8,938 bases of DNA from Bacteroidota bacterium (lineage in GTDB: Bacteria > Bacteroidota > Rhodothermia > Rhodothermales > UBA10348). Below the pieces are notes generated by a model. It was not told the DNA's origin. It made no database searches and saw only the letters and a list, made by a program, of their open reading frames with translations. The position numbers were made by a program, and so were the translations under genes. Location of the stretch: assembly GCA_024640835.1 (NCBI GenBank), contig JAHEEH010000051.1, positions 1 to 8,938 of the forward strand, given 5' to 3'. Positions 6,355 through 8,938 of the stretch are shown here, piece by piece (the stretch's first letter is position 1; each line of letters opens with the position of its first letter).

Positions 6355-7373
6355 ACAGGCCCCTGGTCGTCATACCGTCCGTCGTCGTGATCGCACTGGC
6401 CACGCTGGTGGCCGCCGTAGGAATCGGCAGTGTCTCGCTTCCCCCCGGAAGTGTCCTCGGTGCCATCCTTCACCGCTTCGGCATCGCAGGCCCGGTGGAC
6501 GCATCGATCGAGGCCATCGTCTGGGACCTTCGCCTGCCGCGTGCCCTGATGGCGTTCGCCGTCGGCGCGGGACTGTCGATCGTCGGGGTGGCGATGCAGG
6601 CGCTCGTCCGCAATCCGCTGGCGGAGCCGTACATCCTGGGCCTCTCGTCGGGAGCCGGTGCCGGCGCATCCCTGTTCTACCTGGGTTTCCTCCCGGCCGT
6701 GCTGACCACCGCGGTCACGCTGCCGCTGGCGGCCTTCGCGGGCGGCCTGGCCACCATGGCCCTGGTATACGGCGTCGCGCGCGACCGGGACGGCGTAAGC
6801 GTCACGCGACTCCTGCTGGCGGGCGTCGCCATGTCCGCCCTCATGGCGTCCGTGACGGCGTTCGTGACGTTCGCCTCCCCCGACCCGAATCGGCTGCGGG
6901 CCGTACTGTTCTGGCTGCTTGGATCGCTTTCCGGAGCCCGGTGGAACCAGCTGCTGCTCCCGACCCTGGTGACGGTCGGTGCGCTCGTTGCGCTGACCGC
7001 CCTGGCCCGGCCGCTGGACACCCTGCTGCTGGGCGAGGAGCCGGCCCGGGGCCTGGGTGTTCCCGTGGAACGGGTCAAGAAGGTTCTGATCGTCCTCGCG
7101 GCCCTGGTGACCGGCGTGCTGGTCGCCCACTCGGGAGCCATCGGTTTCGTCGGACTCATCGTGCCACACGCCGTGCGCTCGCTGGTCGGCGTGCCCCACA
7201 GGCGCGTGGTTCCGGTCGCCTTCGTCGCCGGCGGCACCTTCCTGGTGTGGGCGGATATCCTTGCCCGAAGCCTGGTCGAAGGCCAGGATCTGCCCGTGGG
7301 TATCGTCACGGCCGTCGCGGGCGTTCCCTTCTTTCTCGTCCTCCTCCGCCGACACAAGGTTCCGTTCGGCTGA
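6351..7373 (+). CDS. FecCD/BtuC-type ABC transporter permease
   Basis: 340 residues, the usual length, very hydrophobic throughout with about ten membrane helices expected. It forms the inner-membrane channel (as a homodimer in BtuCD) for cobalamin, haem or ferric-siderophore import. Diagnostic blocks: LRLPRALMAFAVGAGLSIVG (60-79) running into MQALVRNPLAEPYILG (82-97), LLGEEPARGLGV (226-237) in the cytoplasmic region that contacts the ATPase, GAIGFVGLIVPHAVR (262-276), and the C-terminal PVGIVTAVAGVPFFLVLLRR (315-334). Its start overlaps the binding-protein stop by 4 bp (ATGA), so translation is probably coupled. The ATPase that must power it is not the next gene and is not in the window. Cobalamin is my preferred substrate because of the BtuF-like partner. 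Confidence 0.92.
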   Translation: MNRPLVVIPSVVVIALATLVAAVGIGSVSLPPGSVLGAILHRFGIAGPVDASIEAIVWDLRLPRALMAFAVGAGLSIVGVAMQALVRNPLAEPYILGLSSGAGAGASLFYLGFLPAVLTTAVTLPLAAFAGGLATMALVYGVARDRDGVSVTRLLLAGVAMSALMASVTAFVTFASPDPNRLRAVLFWLLGSLSGARWNQLLLPTLVTVGALVALTALARPLDTLLLGEEPARGLGVPVERVKKVLIVLAALVTGVLVAHSGAIGFVGLIVPHAVRSLVGVPHRRVVPVAFVAGGTFLVWADILARSLVEGQDLPVGIVTAVAGVPFFLVLLRRHKVPFG

Positions 7374-7391
7374 GCTCCCCGCAACCCTCCG

Positions 7392-7404
7392 CGCACCCTG
7401 TGCG
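7392..7404 (+). other. Small hairpin between permease and polyprenyl synthase genes
   Basis: CGCAC (7392-7396), loop CCT, GTGCG (7400-7404), extendable by one G-U pair, in the 61-bp gap. There is no T-tract and no TAnnTT element in the gap, so I see neither a clear terminator nor a separate promoter; read-through from the transporter genes is plausible. Confidence 0.2.
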
Positions 7405-7434
7405 TTACCGCGTCTGCTTCCGCTGAAACTGCCC

Positions 7435-8457
7435 ATGGTCGAGGCCCCCGCCGCCCCTCAGCTTGCCGACCGGCTCGATGGCCGAACGGTCTCGCTCGAC
7501 GATCTTCGCCGTCCGGTGGAGAACGACCTCCGGCAGTTCCAGGCGTTCTTCCGCGCGTCGATGAAGTCGGACGTGCGACTCCTGGACCTGGTCATCCGGT
7601 ACGTGTTGCGGCAGAAGGGCAAACAGCTCCGGCCCCTGCTCGTGCTGCTCTCCGCCCGGACGTGCGGCGAAGTGAACGACTCCACCCTTCGCGGCGCGGC
7701 GCTCGTGGAGTTGCTGCATACCGCCACGCTCGTGCACGACGATGTGGTGGACGAGGCCGATATGCGGCGCGGGGTATGGTCCATCAACGCCCTCTGGAAG
7801 AACAAGGTGGCGGTGCTCCTGGGCGATTTCCTGCTGTCGAGGGGCCTGCTCCTGGCCCTCGACGCGGGCGACTACCGTCTCCTGCATACCGTCTCCGACG
7901 CGGTCCGCCGCATGTCGGAGGGGGAACTGCTGCAGATCGAAAAGGCGCGACGCCTGGACATCGACGAGGAAACGTATTTCCGGATCATATCCGATAAGAC
8001 AGCCTCCCTTCTTTCGGCCTGCACGACCTGCGGAGCCGTGTCGGTCACGGACGATGACGAGGTGATCGGAACCATGACCCGGTTCGGCGAGAAGCTGGGG
8101 CTTGCGTTCCAGATCCGGGACGACCTGTTCGACTTCGGCGTGGACGATGTGGGCAAGCCGCTCGGCATCGACCTGAAGGAGAAGAAGATGACGCTTCCGC
8201 TCATCCACGCGCTGGAGCACGCGCCGGCGTCGGAGCGTCGTGGCGTCATGCGGGTCGTCCGGGCGCGGAGCAAGAGCCGGGAGGACGTGAAGGCCGTGTC
8301 GGCGTTCGTCGAGCGCCACGGAGGTCTCGCGTACGCGCGGCAGCGGATGATGCACTTTGCCGAGGACGCCGCCTCCGAACTGGATCGATTCCCGCGAGGA
8401 GAGGCTCGTGACGCACTCGTCGATCTCGTCGCGTTCACGGTGCTGCGCCGCCGGTAG
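7435..8457 (+). CDS. trans-Polyprenyl diphosphate synthase (long-chain, IspB/HepT type)
   Basis: 340 residues, all-alpha isoprenoid synthase fold, cytoplasmic. It extends an allylic diphosphate with isopentenyl diphosphate to make the side chain of a respiratory quinone (probably menaquinone). Motifs: KGKQLRP (61-67, IPP binding), first Asp-rich motif HDDVVDEADMRRG (101-113, DDVVD at 102-106), GDFLLSRG (130-137), EGELLQIEKARR (162-173), second Asp-rich motif QIRDDLFDF (226-234, DDLFD at 229-233), and KKMTLPLIHAL (250-260). The residue five before the first Asp motif is Ala, small as in long-chain synthases rather than bulky as in farnesyl/geranylgeranyl enzymes, so a C35-C45 product is likely; exact length is uncertain. 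The ATG at 7435 is chosen because the protein then starts near the usual point; the frame is open upstream to 7261 only inside the permease gene. No Shine-Dalgarno is visible. Confidence 0.92.
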   Translation: MVEAPAAPQLADRLDGRTVSLDDLRRPVENDLRQFQAFFRASMKSDVRLLDLVIRYVLRQKGKQLRPLLVLLSARTCGEVNDSTLRGAALVELLHTATLVHDDVVDEADMRRGVWSINALWKNKVAVLLGDFLLSRGLLLALDAGDYRLLHTVSDAVRRMSEGELLQIEKARRLDIDEETYFRIISDKTASLLSACTTCGAVSVTDDDEVIGTMTRFGEKLGLAFQIRDDLFDFGVDDVGKPLGIDLKEKKMTLPLIHALEHAPASERRGVMRVVRARSKSREDVKAVSAFVERHGGLAYARQRMMHFAEDAASELDRFPRGEARDALVDLVAFTVLRRR

Positions 8458-8476
8458 GCGGCCGAACCTTGCCCCT

Positions 8477-8495
8477 GCGCGGTCGTTCACCGCGC
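8477..8495 (+). terminator. GC-rich hairpin between polyprenyl synthase and MBL-fold genes
   Basis: GCGCGGT (8477-8483), loop CGTTC, ACCGCGC (8489-8495): a perfect 7-bp stem, 19 nt after the polyprenyl synthase stop. The following GCTTCACCC is not a U-tract, so it is either a weak or Rho-assisted terminator, an mRNA-stabilising 3' structure, or an attenuator before the next gene. Confidence 0.35.
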
Positions 8496-8513
8496 GCTTC
8501 ACCCGCCGGCCGC

Positions 8514-8938
8514 ATGCCTCGAATTCACCTGCTTGGAACGGGAGCCCCGTTCACCGATCCGCACCGCACGACCACCATGCTCGCTCTCGAGGAGCCGGGA
8601 CGGGTCCTGCTGGTGGATTGCGGGGGCGACGTGGTCCAGCGGACCCAGGCGGCGGGAATCGGGCTCGAATCCATCTGCGGCCTCTTCATCACGCACGAGC
8701 ACCCGGACCATGTGGGAGGGTTTCCTCTGTTCCTCGAGAAGATCTGGCTCGCAGGTCGCTCCCGTGCCCTGGACGTCTACGGCATCGGGCCCGCCCTCGA
8801 CCAGGCGAAGCGGTCGCTGGCCGCGTTCGATACGTCCCGCTGGAACCTCCCCGAACTCCGCTGGCACCTCGTGGAGGAGCGCGAATCCGCTCCCGTGATC
8901 GCCGACGCAGACTGGATCATCACCGCCTCTCCCGGCAC
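8514..8938 (+). CDS. MBL-fold metallohydrolase (RNase Z-like), N-terminal part
   Basis: Partial gene, 141 codons from ATG 8514 to the window end with no stop. The family binds two metal ions, usually zinc, and hydrolyses phosphodiesters, thioesters or lactams. Visible: beta-strand start IHLLGTGAP (4-12) as in RNase Z-like proteins, VLLVDCGGDVVQR (31-43), and the metal-binding motif THEHPDHVGGF (60-70, HxHxDH at 61-66). The second half, with the remaining His/Asp ligands, is outside, so neither tRNA 3'-processing nor another hydrolase role can be decided; the pattern GTGAP with HEHPDH rather than HLHGDH argues against a canonical RNase Z. The start is fixed by the GTG-type N-terminal strand; no Shine-Dalgarno is present. 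It lies 56 bp after the polyprenyl synthase on the same strand, separated by a hairpin. Confidence 0.85.
   Translation, partial: MPRIHLLGTGAPFTDPHRTTTMLALEEPGRVLLVDCGGDVVQRTQAAGIGLESICGLFITHEHPDHVGGFPLFLEKIWLAGRSRALDVYGIGPALDQAKRSLAAFDTSRWNLPELRWHLVEERESAPVIADADWIITASPG

Noticed and set aside
6177..7436. Minus-strand open frame (419 codons) antisense to the permease
   Set aside because: Its Gln/Arg/Gly/His-rich composition is the complement of hydrophobic membrane codons; the plus strand has FecCD signatures.
1..8938. Mobile element, CRISPR array, toxin-antitoxin or defence genes
   Set aside because: No direct-repeat array, transposase, integrase, terminal inverted repeats or small gene pairs were seen; composition looks uniform and all genes are metabolic or envelope functions.

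Overview
The window is GC-rich, gene-dense DNA with no gene-free stretch over 300 bases and no sign of a mobile element, tRNA/rRNA or CRISPR array. It reads as a core chromosomal segment of a high-GC, diderm bacterium. Two lipoproteins carry a lipobox, and one of them has a SPOR-type domain. The polyprenyl synthase has a central block (INALWKNKVAVLLGDFLL) that I associate with the Bacteroidota/FCB group. Most starts lack a Shine-Dalgarno sequence, and several are preceded by a TAnnTT promoter element, which also fits an FCB-type lineage (a Rhodothermota- or Gemmatimonadota-like organism is my guess). The assignment is an inference, not proof.

Layout, left to right: (1) the 3' end of a class I-beta DAHP synthase (+, 1-432), the first step of aromatic amino acid synthesis. 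(2) Converging on it with a 3-bp gap, phosphoglucomutase pgm (-, 436-2085). (3) Divergent from pgm across a 148-bp promoter region, a strictly polyphosphate-type glucokinase ppgK (+, 2234-2983). (4) Converging on ppgK, a three-gene minus-strand set transcribed 5365 to 3013: a YegS/DagK-type lipid kinase, deoxyribose-phosphate aldolase deoC, and a SPOR-like lipoprotein. (5) Divergent from the lipid kinase across 95 bp, a plus-strand set: a substrate-binding lipoprotein and a FecCD/BtuC-type permease (cobalamin-like uptake, overlapping by 4 bp), a long-chain trans-polyprenyl diphosphate synthase, and the start of an MBL-fold metallohydrolase that runs off the end.

Functionally, the ppgK/pgm pair makes glucose-6-phosphate from glucose at the expense of polyphosphate and interconverts it with glucose-1-phosphate, the entry to glycogen, trehalose and nucleotide-sugar synthesis. 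The other genes are lipid phosphorylation, deoxynucleoside salvage, envelope (SPOR), cobalamin/metal-complex uptake and quinone side-chain synthesis. These do not form one pathway; the window looks like ordinary housekeeping.

I did not find a convincing new system. The observations most worth checking are the shared TAnnTT promoter element with SD-poor starts, the altered metal-site region of the DAHP synthase, the divergent polyphosphate-glucokinase/phosphoglucomutase arrangement, and a possible leaderless internal start for deoC.
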